Source of the DNA: Lophius americanus
Taxonomy: Eukaryota; Chordata; Actinopteri; Lophiiformes; Lophiidae
Assembly (NCBI GenBank): GCA_037951165.1
Contig: JBBDHG010000009.1
Span: forward strand, 5,731,001-5,795,000
Reading direction: 5' to 3'
DNA length: 64,000 nt
Shown here piece after piece: positions 22,193-35,400 of this stretch (positions within the stretch are counted from its first letter, which is position 1; the number at the start of each line of letters is the position of its first letter). The translations under genes and the position numbers were made by a program. Under the pieces are notes generated by a model, which was given only the letters and a program-made list of their open reading frames with translations, was not told where the DNA came from and ran no database searches.

Positions 22193-23520
22193 GACTATTA
22201 GGGGACATTTCTGATTTGAAAAGAGTGTCAACATGAGGTTTTTTGGTTGGGAGGTACTTTGATGAAGGTTTCTGATGAGAGAACTACATAAATGGTTGTA
22301 TTTGTCCTGTGTTTAGGATGGAGAGAGGAAACAAACACAGCCTTGTTGATTTGACAGGAAGAATATCAGACACACTCAGCTGTCTGTTAGACTGTAGAAC
22401 ATAATTCCTCAGGTGATTCATTTGAACCATTTTATTTTTTCAATGGAGAAAACTGGCTTTAGACTCAAACATTTTATCAAGCTGTTGCAAGTGCATTTAA
22501 AGATACAAGACACGGAAATCCTTTAGATTCATCGTTTCCGTGTCTCCATCACACGCTCGCACATTTGACTTCAGACATGCCATCAACATCACCCGGTTTT
22601 ATAGAACTCGCTTAACTGCCTTGATTCCACTTGCCTTTTTTGCTTTCCACAAAGAAACCTTATGCACACACACACACACACTCTCTGATACCTCGCTGAG
22701 CTAAATTGAACTTTTTTAAATTTGAATTGGATGACTCACATTTCAACAAAGAGCCAGACTATCTCCAAGCTTGTCCTTTTCTACTGAACTGAACTATTTT
22801 TTGAAGAAGCTCCTGAACAACGCTGTCGTACTCCTGCCTGCAACGTTCTTTCCTCGTCTTACTTTTCTAGGCCTTCTCTCTTTGTAAAGCTGTTGTAATT
22901 CTGATGCAAAGGCGGAACGTATGTGTAAGGGGATACTATCAAGAAAAAAAGTATAAAAAATATTTCCTCTGTCTATGATATACATAAGTCGATCTTTTTC
23001 AACATATCAATAAGTGTTGTACCTTTGGTGTACATATACAAATATAACTAATAAATGTTGATTCATAACTAAATAATGGCCGGTCTGTTGATTGTTTCTC
23101 GAGCAGTTGTCACTAACACAGTAAAACATGATTCACGTCATAGAGAAGTAATTATGACTCTCACACAATTTAGACAATCTTATCTTTACTGATGTATTAT
23201 TCTTAAAGCAGCACCAACTGAACAGCATTAAAAAAAAAAAAAATTCAAATACAAGCTATCTTATTCACAATCATACTGATTATTACAATTGTGGGAATTG
23301 AGGTTGAAATGGACAATGAGCTGTTTTTTCGCATCTTCAGCCTGCGTTATCATTTCTACTGTGCCGCTGTGGGCTTTAATCATTTTGAACAATTGAAAAA
23401 AAAAGAAGATGCACATGATTAAGAAAATACAGCTGTGCTGAATCCAACCACATGTACACAAAACATCCATAGCATTATATTGATAACTATAAGAAGAACA
23501 GAATATCTCAGTGGCAATGA

Positions 23521-23873
23521 TAATGTTGGAAGCTGTAGAAAAAATGGGCAAGTACAAGGATCTGAGAAGTGATGACATGAGCCATAGAGAGTGGTTCAGA
23601 GCGTCTCCAGTCTGCAGCGGTTAGTATCTACCAAAATAGTCCAAGGGAGGACGGCTGGTGAAACCCAGGTGCAACCAATGCTCAGTGATACGCATGGGGA
23701 GCCAAGGCCAGTCCGTGTCGTCCGCCCTCACAGAAGCGCTACAGTGGCACAAATAGCTATTATTTGGAAGCAGTTGTCAGAAGGCCAAAGTGCATGACAG
23801 AGTTGTTTCGGTGGCAGGAAATGACTACGACACAATTTCAGGCAGGTGGTCTCAATTTTATGTCTGATTGGTG
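23521..23873 (+). mobile_element. Decayed Tc1-like transposon, 5'-truncated
   Basis: Starts within the family's leader (ttggaagctgtagaaaaa), then aatgggcaagtacaaggat, the degraded transposase start. It continues through the DNA-binding region (short plus-strand ORF 23591-23797 with the Tc1-like peptide RSHRSATVAQIA-type pattern, read here as RPHRSATVAQIAI). It ends with a degraded terminal repeat at ggtggtctcaattttatg. There is no complete transposase; it is a dead copy. Confidence 0.7.
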
Positions 23874-26202
23874 CATTTTGTGAATGAACTTAGCGCAAAA
23901 CACTCATCTCCCATTTTGTATTGTAGAACAATTAGAAGATTTACAAAAATCACATTTTACACATACAAATACTCAAAATAGGAATGTTCATGTTGCAGAG
24001 GAGCTGGTCAAAGTGAATATAAGAATTAACATGTCACTGTACCTTGATGAAAGTTTCATATGGTGTGAAAGAGGATATTGTGTAAAATATATTATCTGAA
24101 TGACAATGAAAAAAAAAATGCTCGTATTTAAAACTAATTTACTAAGAAACTCTACAGCTTTGACTCTTTTCTGTAACGAAAACTCTGGCCTCATAGTTGA
24201 AAAAGAGCTAAAACACAGAGGTCATTTTCTATATACAACCATGTTTTCGGCTTGTTGAAAGGCTACAATATAGCTTTTATTTTTTAATCCACAGTCTTCT
24301 GCAAAAGGGAAAATGTTTCATGAGCAGAGGATCCATGTAAGGGAAATTATTAATTTACCTTTTCACATTTAAGAAGTTGATGACAATAACATATCGTCTG
24401 TATTTGATGAATGAGTATAAAACATGATAAGTGGAGGTTAAATAAGAAGTCTTTGTGCTCTTTTGAACATTTGTCAGTGAACACAGTTTTACATATGTGC
24501 AGTTTAAAACTGTAAATAGGCTGCCAAAGTCTCGGTCTTTTAACAGCTTGAGCCTCGTGTGTTAACATATTCTCACATCTCGACCCGAGTGCCTTGGAAA
24601 CCACCATTCCTTTTATGTGGGGGCCATTCTCCCGCTCCTGTAATTTTCACACAGTAGTGAGTAACCAAACACTACTGCATATCTCTTTCTATGCACATAT
24701 ATTATTCTCCATGACCTTTCAGCGACAAATTTTGTTAATTTGTCACAAATCCTGACTGGACTGCACATTTTCTTGTTCTTCTCACGATTCATCACTGAAC
24801 GGCGAAAACTGGCAAAAAAAAACAAAATCAAAGCGAAAAATTCTGGAACTGTATATAATTCATATATTGAAAACCACGTGAATTTCACTAACGCTATGGG
24901 GAATAATGTTGATTTGACATAATGTATGAAATGTTCCACCAGAAAAAAACTTGGGCGCTTTGTTTACATGTGTGCATATACACAGATATTGGCACATTTA
25001 AGGCTAGGAAAGCACTTACGCTTCATTCTTGGCACTCCTCCATCCTGGAGCAGATGTCAACATCTCCTATTATGAGCAAATTTTCAGTTTGCTATGTTTT
25101 TGCAGCACGTGGGCCTCCATTATCATATCACACAATAGAGTTTAGCTTTTCTTTTTCAGCTAGGCCGCTTTCACAAAATTGTTTTGCCTACGCCTAAAAA
25201 AAGTTAATCTTCTATGCACAATCAATTCTTTTCTTTTCTTTTACAAATAATCAATGTGCATACTAGCATACAACATTATCCATGTGTAGCATTTAAAAAA
25301 AAAATTTTTTTTTACCTATTCTAAGGATAACATTGTTGACTTATGACATATTTCCAAATCAGCATAAATGTCATTATTAAGTGATGCGCATTTTTCGATA
25401 CTAACCATCATCATTGAGTTTTGTGAAATCCATTCACAGCTGTTTTGATTAAATAACTCTCAAATTACTCACTCCTTTCTTTAGAAAGTATACAAAGCCC
25501 CTTTCTAACAAACAACAAAAAGCACACAGCTATCGCTAAGGCATCTCCAAAACACATCCTTATATACAGAGGCCAAGAAATAGGGCTGCATATACATTGG
25601 GAGTGACATCCCCAACTTTCATGCCAATGAAAAACCAAAATTCCCACATGGAAAACAACAATAATATTTTTTCCTCGTATTTTTTAATTCCACCTGTCAA
25701 ACATCAAATTAAATAACCCACTTCTCATAGTTGATATCTCAATTTTGGCAGACTTACCTGCAATTTTAAATGCAACAATTGCATAAAAGAGGCTTATTTG
25801 ATTTGATGGTTGGTTGTCCTCAGCAATCCCTCCCTTTAAAGCCCATTCCCTTCCAGCAGCATCATAAAACAAAGCATACATACACAGAGAAGTGACGGCA
25901 AAAATACTCACACACACTGCTATGGACCCGTGCATTCAGTCCCCGCTAACCGACACACTGCACGAACAAATCAATGCACATGTTGTTTTGAAAGACCTGA
26001 GGATTCAACCTCAGTCAGAAAATCTTTTTTAATGACACGCGGACACACCCTCACTCAGTGTCATTCAGTGTTGGCCACCAAAGCAGATTTTACCCCCAGT
26101 GTTTGGATCCCCACCTTGGACCTGTCTAATCTCCCTGCTATTCCATCTCTCTATCCCTCCTATCCTCACTTACTCTGTCCTGCCTGCATCCACACCCCTC
26201 CT

Positions 26203-26410
26203 TCACGCCAGCTGCTCTTTATCTGAAGACTCCTCTAGTGTGATGATGGTGAACTCCTCCGTTTTGCCGTTCTCCTGGATCTTCTCTGTGTTCATGAGGG
26301 TCACCATTTCCTGCTCTCTCTCTTGTGTGTGGGAGCTGGATGCAGCTTCCCCATTCCCCTCGTCAACCTCCTTGGAAGTGATCGTCAGGGTCTGATGTTC
26401 ACCACACCAG
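26203..26410 (-). CDS. cd44: cd44 exon 8, cytoplasmic tail
   Basis: Acceptor gtgctcttccag; stop TGA at 26205-26203. Encodes residues 314-382: [20 protein letters not shown], the NGEA motif and [13 protein letters not shown] (human SQEMVHLVNKE), ending KEQLA. The tail length is as in mammals, but the second basic cluster of the human tail (QKKKLVI) is replaced by EHQTLTI. Confidence 0.93.
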
Positions 26411-29400
26411 CTGGAAGAGCACATTTGGAAACAGTAATATATTATTATTATTTATTATTTTGGGTCATCCGTCACTCAGAAGGAAAATGTGGGAAAATTA
26501 GGCAATGACAGATATAATCGGACAGTTAAACAATTATGGAACATATGGTTTGTGTCAAATATCAAAACCAAGTCAGCTTTAATAAGGCAAAATCTAAAAA
26601 AAGAAACATACCTTTTTCTTTTGGCAACAGCTGCACAAACGAGGAGGATAGCAGCAACTGCTACAATCGCTCCGATAATTACCAGCCAGTCTGCAGGGAG
26701 AAATAATGAGGCAACAGTTCAAAAGCTGAGTCAGTGGAAAGTAAGAAGTAGAAGAGCCCTTTAACCAATACAACCTTATTTAACTGCAATCATTATAGTT
26801 ATTAAACTTAAAAAAAAGCATGGACGTTTATATTTTAAGTTTTATATAAAATGTCCATGTTATTTCATTATGAAATCGATATTAAGGGTCACATTTAATG
26901 CACATTTAATGCAGTGTATTTCTGCCATGTTGAGCTAGTATGAATAAATCAAATAACTTATTAATTATTAATTACGGGAGAAGACTGTATAAGAGAAGAC
27001 TAAAGAAAACAACTTGACATGCATTTCCCCTCTTTAGTGCAATGCAATACTTGAAATATGAACACTTGAATGAATAAATTATATGTATGTATATTTAATG
27101 TATATCTACATATATAAATATTTATATATGAAAAACGCATGATTTTATATATATATTAAGTTTGCATTGAGTCAAAGTTATTATTTCATACTGTCTCAAC
27201 ATGACTGAAAAAAACTAAAATATAAAATAATATGTGCTAAAGTTACAAGAAAATAACCCACAAGAACTAAACCTTTTTGGGAATCTTTATAGGGGAGGGA
27301 ATTTGTTTAGGTATGCAGTACTGCGTCCACTCACTGGATGAGCTGTCCTCCTGAGGATCAGATGGAGGCACAACAGGATTGAGGGCCCGCTCCTTGGCAT
27401 TAGGTTGGTGGGCTTATAGAGCAACATGAAAATAAAACATGAAGTGAACATATGAATCATGTCGGATAACGGTACTTCAATGACATTGTAAACAAAATAA
27501 TTGACGACATATACAAATGTATACGTGGACGTATCTCAGAGCATATGTTTCATCTTTTTGCAAGGCTCTGAATGTTTTCTTTTTTATTCTACCTGCACAA
27601 CAAACTGAACTTTATATAATATCAAATGTCTTCAGTACACCCTTTTATGTAGGTGTTTGTTAAATATACTGAGCCTGGCAGCGGCGTGGAGACAAAATCA
27701 CTGATACCTGTTTTGTTATGTACAAAAGCTCAAATCAACACAAGGGGGCATCATATATTTTAAAGTTAATCAGCCTTCCTTAAACCTTTTGCATCTGAAG
27801 GTAGAAAGTGCTGTTCTGTAAAATTGTGTTTAATGCTTTGGTTTAAAATTAAGTAGGAAAATGGTATTAAAGCATCATTTTGTGAAAACTCTGAGGGACA
27901 AACAAAAATACACAGGAACACGTGGCACCATCAGGTTTTACTAATTCAAAGTCCTTAAAGTGAGCAAACACATCATTAAATCTGAAGCTTTAGTTTGTAG
28001 GAGATATGTGTTGAGCGGGTTTTTGATTGTGTTCTCCTTACGTTCATCATTTCCTTCAGGCTTCACAGTCTCGTTCCCTTGGTCATTTTCACTTGGATAT
28101 TGTGTTGGTTCTGGTTCTCCAGCAGGGACCGCAGGAGAGACTCCCTCCTCTCCTTTAGGGATGGGCGTCAGCATCCCAGAACCACCGGTCTGGTCAAACT
28201 CGTCAGGATTGATAGTGAACCCTTGGTTGTAAACCTCAGTCTGCCCAATCAGGTTTTCTCCCACAGTGAGACCCTCTAGATTGTCAGCGTCCTTAGGGCC
28301 CGGGGCGGGAGGGGCAGTCGTCTCTGGGACATGTCCATCAGGGGTGACCTCTATGTCATCTCCATACACATAATGTGATTTTGTTGGGAATTCATCTGAT
28401 TGGATAATAGAGAGCGGTTAGTTTTTGATTTCTTAGAATAATGTATATCTATGGGACAATACACTAACCAACATGTCCACAACTGCACATTTAATTTATT
28501 TTAATTTGATTGTACATAATGCTGTTATTCTGTTATTCTGTATTCTGTAACATGCTCTGCTGCTGTAACCCTGCAATTTCCCCATTGTGGGACTAATAAA
28601 GGTTTATCTTATCTTATCTTACATTATTTATAAGAAATGCATGTCACATTTATGCATAGCCTGATTATAGCCTCTCCTCGATTTAAACTCTATATTAATT
28701 TACAGTTTTAGTCAATTGTATCATGTCAACATGATATAGACATACTAAGCACATACAAATTATTGTGCACGCTTGACGCTACATACAAATCAGTATACAG
28801 CTAGAGAAATTTACACTTAAAAATGTGATAAGTTGGCTGTACTAGTCAGGAAACAAATTACCTCAGAAGAACTAACTATAGTAGATTGTTAAATTTAAGT
28901 TGTTAAAGTTAAATGCCATTTTATTTTTCAGTTTTACTACTTAAATTTAACAAGGCCTTTGATGTCATCCCTTATAGCGAGAGTTTATCCCTTAAAAAGC
29001 CCCCATCCCCTGCTTTGTACAAGAAATCCCTCTGATTGAACTCCTCAATGTAAATGTGTAAAAGTTATGTCTAGAAAACTGTGTAAGAAAACTAATAAGA
29101 AAACCAAAACTGCAAATTGGAAAAAAAAAAGAGCTATTAGGGTATACTATGATAACATTTGAAAATAAGATATGATGATCAACTTTACTTAGCTATTTTG
29201 ATGCAATCAGTTCCCCCGACTTTTCTTTCTTTTAAAGGTAAGTTATTTCATGTTTTAGTTTATTTTGCTGTCCTCCTCGGGACTATTGAGCAGTATAATG
29301 TGAGTGCAAATGGATAAATTGTTCAAACCTGAGTTTGAGAGTAAGTCTGGAAAGACTTTGTCACAGTGGCTCTCAGGCGGGGCTAGCAAGTGGGAAACAC

Positions 29401-32400
29401 AGAGAGCAGATGTTACCACAGTGGAAAATCTTACAGACCCTTATGACATTCAGTTCAGCATTATCTTCAGGAGTTTACTTATGAAGGGCAATTATGCTGA
29501 TATAATCACCATTTTCATCATAGCAGAGGGCATCAAAGAGGTCCTCGGTAGTTACATGTGGATTAATGATGATTCCAGTCAGGTTCTTTGCACAGTTTTC
29601 ATGTTGCGTGTGTCTGAGGATGGCAGTGCTCATATTGCTTGTCCAGCCATACCTAAATGGACACATAACATTTTTTTATGAGAACACATAGTTTAACATA
29701 TGTAGCCAAGATTAAACGCCATACAATTCACAGAAGCACATCGAATGCGGTTGACGATTTATGTTGTTTACATGTCCTCTTTCACTTGACAAACAATGGA
29801 GCATCTTTATTTTAAAGCTTTTTTTCTGGTTTTCAATCTTTTGATTACGTGCATTTATGTATTATAAATAATATTCAGCATCAGCTTAACACTATAAGTA
29901 GATGCTAAAAATTGAAACTGAGTGAACAAATCTCCAGGCAAGATATTAAAAATCTGCTGTTCATTATTTGGGGTACATTCACATGACAAGTATAAACATG
30001 GTTATAAAGGTAAAAGATCGTATTCATAACAATAACAATAAATAATAATATACACTTAATCAAATTGTGTAGTAAATGATTAAAAAGTTGATGGTTTCAC
30101 CTGCATGTTTCCATGTTCTTAGAAAAGGCCTCCTGGAGTTGCTCTGGACTTGCCAAAGTGGTGTTCAGCTGCATACACACCTTCTGAGCCATGTCAAAGC
30201 TCAGGGAGTACCGACTCTCTCCTTCAACCAGAAATACACCAGCAAAGATGCAGCTGCCAACATTCACTTAGGGAAAAACAAGGAAAAATTGAGGCTCGGG
30301 TTATCTTCATCAGCAGGTATGTATATTTTATCCGTGTGGGATTTGCCAACGGTTAAATGTCTGTCACTGCTTCTATTTTTCAAACAATAACAATAGGTCT
30401 AAGTAACATCAGTAATGTCAGTAGTACAACTACAGTGCAGAAAAAAGAAAAACATTGCTGTGTACCCTACAGCTACTCAAAATGGATGGGAAGGGGGAAT
30501 TCAGAGGCAAAGTCCGCACCTTTAACTTTCTGCGTTTTTTACTTTTTTCAAATCACTGAGCTATTTTGGCATATAGAAAATTACCTATCTGAGAGTTCTG
30601 TGTCAAAACAATGTTAAGGTAGGTGATACAAGTGTAATGAACATCTACAGAATTGTGGGACCCAATGTATCCCATTGACCAAAGCATCACATTCTTCACT
30701 CAACTTGTCATCTCATCTAAGTACATCCTGGTTCCATCTCTCTGCCGAGATACCACATCTGGCATTCCACAAGAAGATGTGATTCATCAGACCAGGCCAA
30801 GTTCTTCCATTCTTCCGTGGCCCAGTTCTGATACTGGCGTGCCCAGTATAAGCAGTGGCACCCTGGGCAATCTGATCGGTCTGCGGCCATGCGGTCCAAT
30901 AAATAGCAATTAAAGGTAACTTTAATCATCTCAAGTGCATGAGACAGGCAACATTCTTACTTTCAGCTCCCCAGTGGTGGAGACAGGGAACACCCAACAA
31001 GACGGGCAGTTCTGAAGATGAGCCAGTCTTCCAGCCATCCCTATTTGCCCCTTGACAGTGTCGCTCAGATTCTTAATCTTGTTCATTATTCCTGCTTCTT
31101 TGACAGCAAAATGTTAGTTGCCAAAAGAGTGAAAAGCAGTTCTTCGATGTCGTGTTGATAAAATGCTGTGAGGTCGCGCAAAAATACTTTCACAAGCATA
31201 AATGCATGATAAGTTATGTATATGTGGGGATTTTGCTTTGCCTCAGTATTCAAATGTGAGTCATGGGTTCGCTGGCTTGTTCTGATGAGTTCTCTGTAAG
31301 GGCAGCGCCGATCATGAGACAGGCAGCATTCTCACTTTCAGTATTCAGCCCCCAGGCCTTGCCAAAAGGCCATTTTGCTCAAAATAATCTGCGCAAACAA
31401 GCGTCTATATAACAGTTAGCGGAGAGGGAGTGGTAGATAAAGACACAAACAGAAACACACAATGTTTATGGCAACAAAGAAGAACATTCAATAGCAAATA
31501 TTTGCTGAAAACCAAAAGAGGGTCTGATGGATGTATGGACTTAAAACTTGTTCTTATTCAAAGCAGAATCAATCAGATATGATCTGTCAAAGTTTGTTCA
31601 GTGAAACCCGGCTAGAGGTGCATGCTTGTGAGTGATTCTTTGCCTATTTGTTTACGTTTTCTTGACTAAAGGAGAAACCATATGGAAATAGAAAAAACAG
31701 AAAACACAAACAGGCCTAGCAAAGGAAAAGATGAATGGGCAGCATGTGGATGGAGATCTCGCTGAAATCCAAGTCTAAAATGTAATGTCTAATCTAGAAA
31801 AAAGATTTCAGACCTATTTCCCAGAGGGTCTGGGGGTTTTCCTGATGTTAGCAGGTGATCATTTCAACTGAAAAGGAAAGCGAGAGACAACAGCTGGGAG
31901 GAGCCAAGTGATATATATTTTGGCACTTTGAGATTTGATCCAAATGTAAAGTGCATTATAAATTAAATGTATTATTATTATTATTATTATATAACAAGAC
32001 ATGAATACATGAATATATATTAACCCTGACTTTGTCTCCATTAGATTTCTGCATTTAGAATGTTTACTGTAAATGTATCTATTAAGAGCAATTAAATAAA
32101 TATCTAAATTCTGTTACGTTAATCATCATAAAGTCCCGATAACCTGATCAACTAATTGATTCTGATTCTCTTAGTGCCAAAGTAATCATTCAGACTGAAC
32201 TGCTGGAAACACATGATGAGACCAAGTGCTCCAAAACCCATGTCATAAAAACAGAAAGCTGAATAATTTTTGCTCGGCACAATTACACACTACATATGAA
32301 GATGATCTGAAATCTCTAGTGCACACACAGACGACACCTATTTCTGTTTGTGTTCTTGTTTAAACATGCTTCCATGGTGACGGAAGGATTGGTTGTGAAA

Positions 32401-35400
32401 GATGTCTAATTTTAAATCGCTCAGCAACACTGCAGAAAAACACATGATGCTGGTGAATGAGCAACCGAACTCTAACAGGCAGCCAGAAACATAAAATACA
32501 GAGCGTTTGAATAAATACATTTATTAGGGTGTAGATAGGAAAGCCATTTGAGTAAAAATACAGCGGTTGAATAAATTCAGCTGTTGTTTAAAATATGTAA
32601 GATCCCTCAAGACAGGCATCAGAAATATAAACACTTTTCTAACCTGGATGATTATAATTTACACTGAAAGAAATCATAAGTTCATATCTGTCGGCCTTTT
32701 TTTAGCTGTAGTTAGAGAACTTTAGAACCTTGTAAAACATCATGGTGGAACTGTTTTAATACTCATGACAACAGAGCAACAGATAACAATTCGTCTAACA
32801 TATTAAAGATACTTTCAAAGTAATTCAGAAAGATATAAGATAACGGCCATTTGTGTAGAGATTTGGGTGATGCTGATGTACATGGAATTAAATAGCATTG
32901 CATTCGGTCATACAGTGAGTAATCAAATGGGAAGTACGTCATTGAGTAATACACTGGTATTTTGGGGTTCCTCTCTGTGACATTTGGGAAACTATTATAA
33001 TAAACATTAAGGAAATATATTACATTTCTCTGTGATATTTTGTATTGATTACTTTTCTGTGGAAAAAGGTACATTTGAGATGAGTAGAGCAGATGAGCCA
33101 TTTTCCCCACTGGTTGTTACGAATAACCGGAGCTTTAGCAGCACTAACAATGACACTGCCCAAAAAAAAAAAATAGGGGAACACTGAAATAACACTTTGG
33201 ATCCAATGGTGAACTTTTTCTGACATTCTTTGGTGAAAGCCAGTCGAGCTCCACAGGTCAAGTTTGCAAACACAGTACAAGTAAAGGATGTCAGGCCCTC
33301 ATACCTAATGGATTAAAGGGAAAAATCAGTCAGGAAGGACTAGGAGAGAGGAATTGTCTGTGAACACCACCTGCAGAATCATTCCCTTTTTGGAGGGTGT
33401 CCAGCTGTTGTTTGCATCTATATTTCATAAGTTAACTGGCTTGGTATTATACTGGGATGATTACATGCTCCCCCAATCATATCCCTGCAAAATCAGGTAA
33501 TTGTCATCAGCGGATCGGATTACTGGTTTGATTTTTGGAAAGATGGGTTGTACATTTCACGACACTAGGGGGTGCTTTGTCTCCAATGGTTTTTGGGACA
33601 TCATTTCTCAACTGTCTGTTCAATTTAGTCCATATTTAGTGCATTTGAATCAACTCCTTGAAATCTATATTGACAATTTGATATTTCACTCACTAGGGGA
33701 GCATTTATTTTTATTTTTATGAAAAACCCTTTTTCAACCATTATTCCCAAACTATTTAGTCCAAATTTGGTGCGGGGGGCTCGACTTGGGGAAATCTGAC
33801 TTGTTTTTCTTTAGCTGTGTAGTTATTAGCTGTTTGCGACAGTTTGGCAAGACCAGTTGTGTTCCGACACTTGTTTTGAAAGGGAGCTGATGTTATATGA
33901 CTCAGTATTTCCCTGTCTTTTCTCTCTTTTGCACACACGCTTCTGAACGAATCGAAACACATGCTGCCTCATTGAACCGTGGCCAGGAAAGTAAAAATCT
34001 CCGGCCTTGCAAACCTGCCTAGAGAGATCCCAGAGATGGCATCCACCGATCAGAGGGCTGTAAAGGGGGCCGACATAAATGTGAGGCGTAATCATTAGTA
34101 TGCAGAGGGAACGGTCGGGGTTGTCTTTATACAATCCAGAAGCCCGCTGTGGAAAGGCACCACCTCTCCCAAAAGCTCCATTGTCACCTAGTACAGCTGA
34201 AACCAAGGAGACTGCAAGGTTTCTAGATTCCATACAACATCTTGCCAAACCCTCCAACTGCTCTGAGAGTCTAACACAGGCCTGATTCTCCTTCTTGTTC
34301 CGTCTCTCGTTCTAACTGTTCTGTTTATTTTATTTTTCTCTCATTACCCTGTTTAGGTCCTCTCTATGGGAGCAATGACATACGAATGACACCATGATAT
34401 ACATACGAGGAATGTATGTAACATTCTTCAAGTCGAATCACATGCATAACATTTGTACTAAATTGGGCCAATGGTTAAGAAGTTAAATCTGCATAATAGT
34501 ATTTTTGTGCAAAAGCTCCCCTTGGTGAGTTTAATATATACTATTAGAGTGAAACACTATGTATACCAGATAGACCTCCTCGAGTTAATCCATATGCACC
34601 TAACTAAGACTAAAATTGACTAAATATTGAGAAATTATTGCCTGAAACTTTTTTCGGGGCATAATTTTAAGTTTTTCGTTAAAAAATCTCCCCCTAGTGA
34701 ACAAAATATGAACTCCGAGAGTAAAATATAATATTTACAAGATATATGTCCTTGAGTCAATTCATAGGAATGAAATTTGGACTAAATCGGACAAACGCAT
34801 GAAAACTGTGGCCTGAAAACACTTTTGAAGAATAAGGTCCCTCTAGTGTCGTAAATATACCACAAGCTTTTTAAGTAGTTTTCCCAAGGATACAAAGACT
34901 TTATTGTACATGAGAAATGCAACAAGGGGGAGTGTGGGTAGGGAGCCTGAAACTCATAAGGTTTAAAAAGTCATTTTCCGTTTAAAAGCACACAAAGACA
35001 GAGAGAAGTAGACAGTGAGAGACAGAACCTCAAACATGACACCTCTTCCACCATTTAAAACAAGTTCAATCAGTGTCAAAGGCACTGGAAGACAGGAAAG
35101 TTGGAGGAGAGGGGTTATAGAAGACATCGATGCTGGGTAGGGTGAGGGGTCAGCTTCAGGCTAGCTTAATTGCACAAGGGGGTACATATGTAGTGCTGTT
35201 AAAAACACGTGTCCAAGAGTCCCAGGTAGAAGGTAATGGTACTCAGAGTGTACAGACACAAACTCTCTTTGTCAGAGTCTTGTTCCAAAACACACAACCT
35301 CTGACCAGACATCACCCTGAAAGATGACACAGTGCATAGAAAAAGCACTATTCAGATTTATGGTCAACTACTATTTACTGTCTGCAGGCTACCAGAAAGA

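Larger units (their letters stand above)
19174..26202. other. Convergent intergenic/3' UTR region between slc1a2 and cd44
   Basis: No coding exon is seen. Transcription runs in from both sides, so the region should hold both 3' UTRs. Plus-strand AATAAA candidates for slc1a2 include 20321 and about 21215. A minus-strand AATAAA (TTTATT at 24276-24281) could end cd44, but neither is proven. Also present are an approximately 40-bp tandem duplication (20926-21006), a GA repeat near 22160-22186, a short CA repeat near 22665-22682 and a decayed Tc1-like piece (23521-23873). Confidence 0.6.

Noticed and set aside
29304..29681. 125-codon plus-strand ORF
   Set aside because: Antisense to cd44 exons 3 and 4, which are supported by homology and phase.
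33826..34257. 143-codon minus-strand ORF in cd44 intron 1
   Set aside because: Longest unexplained frame on this strand, but composition and content resemble no known protein, and it overlaps other open frames in a repeat-containing area.
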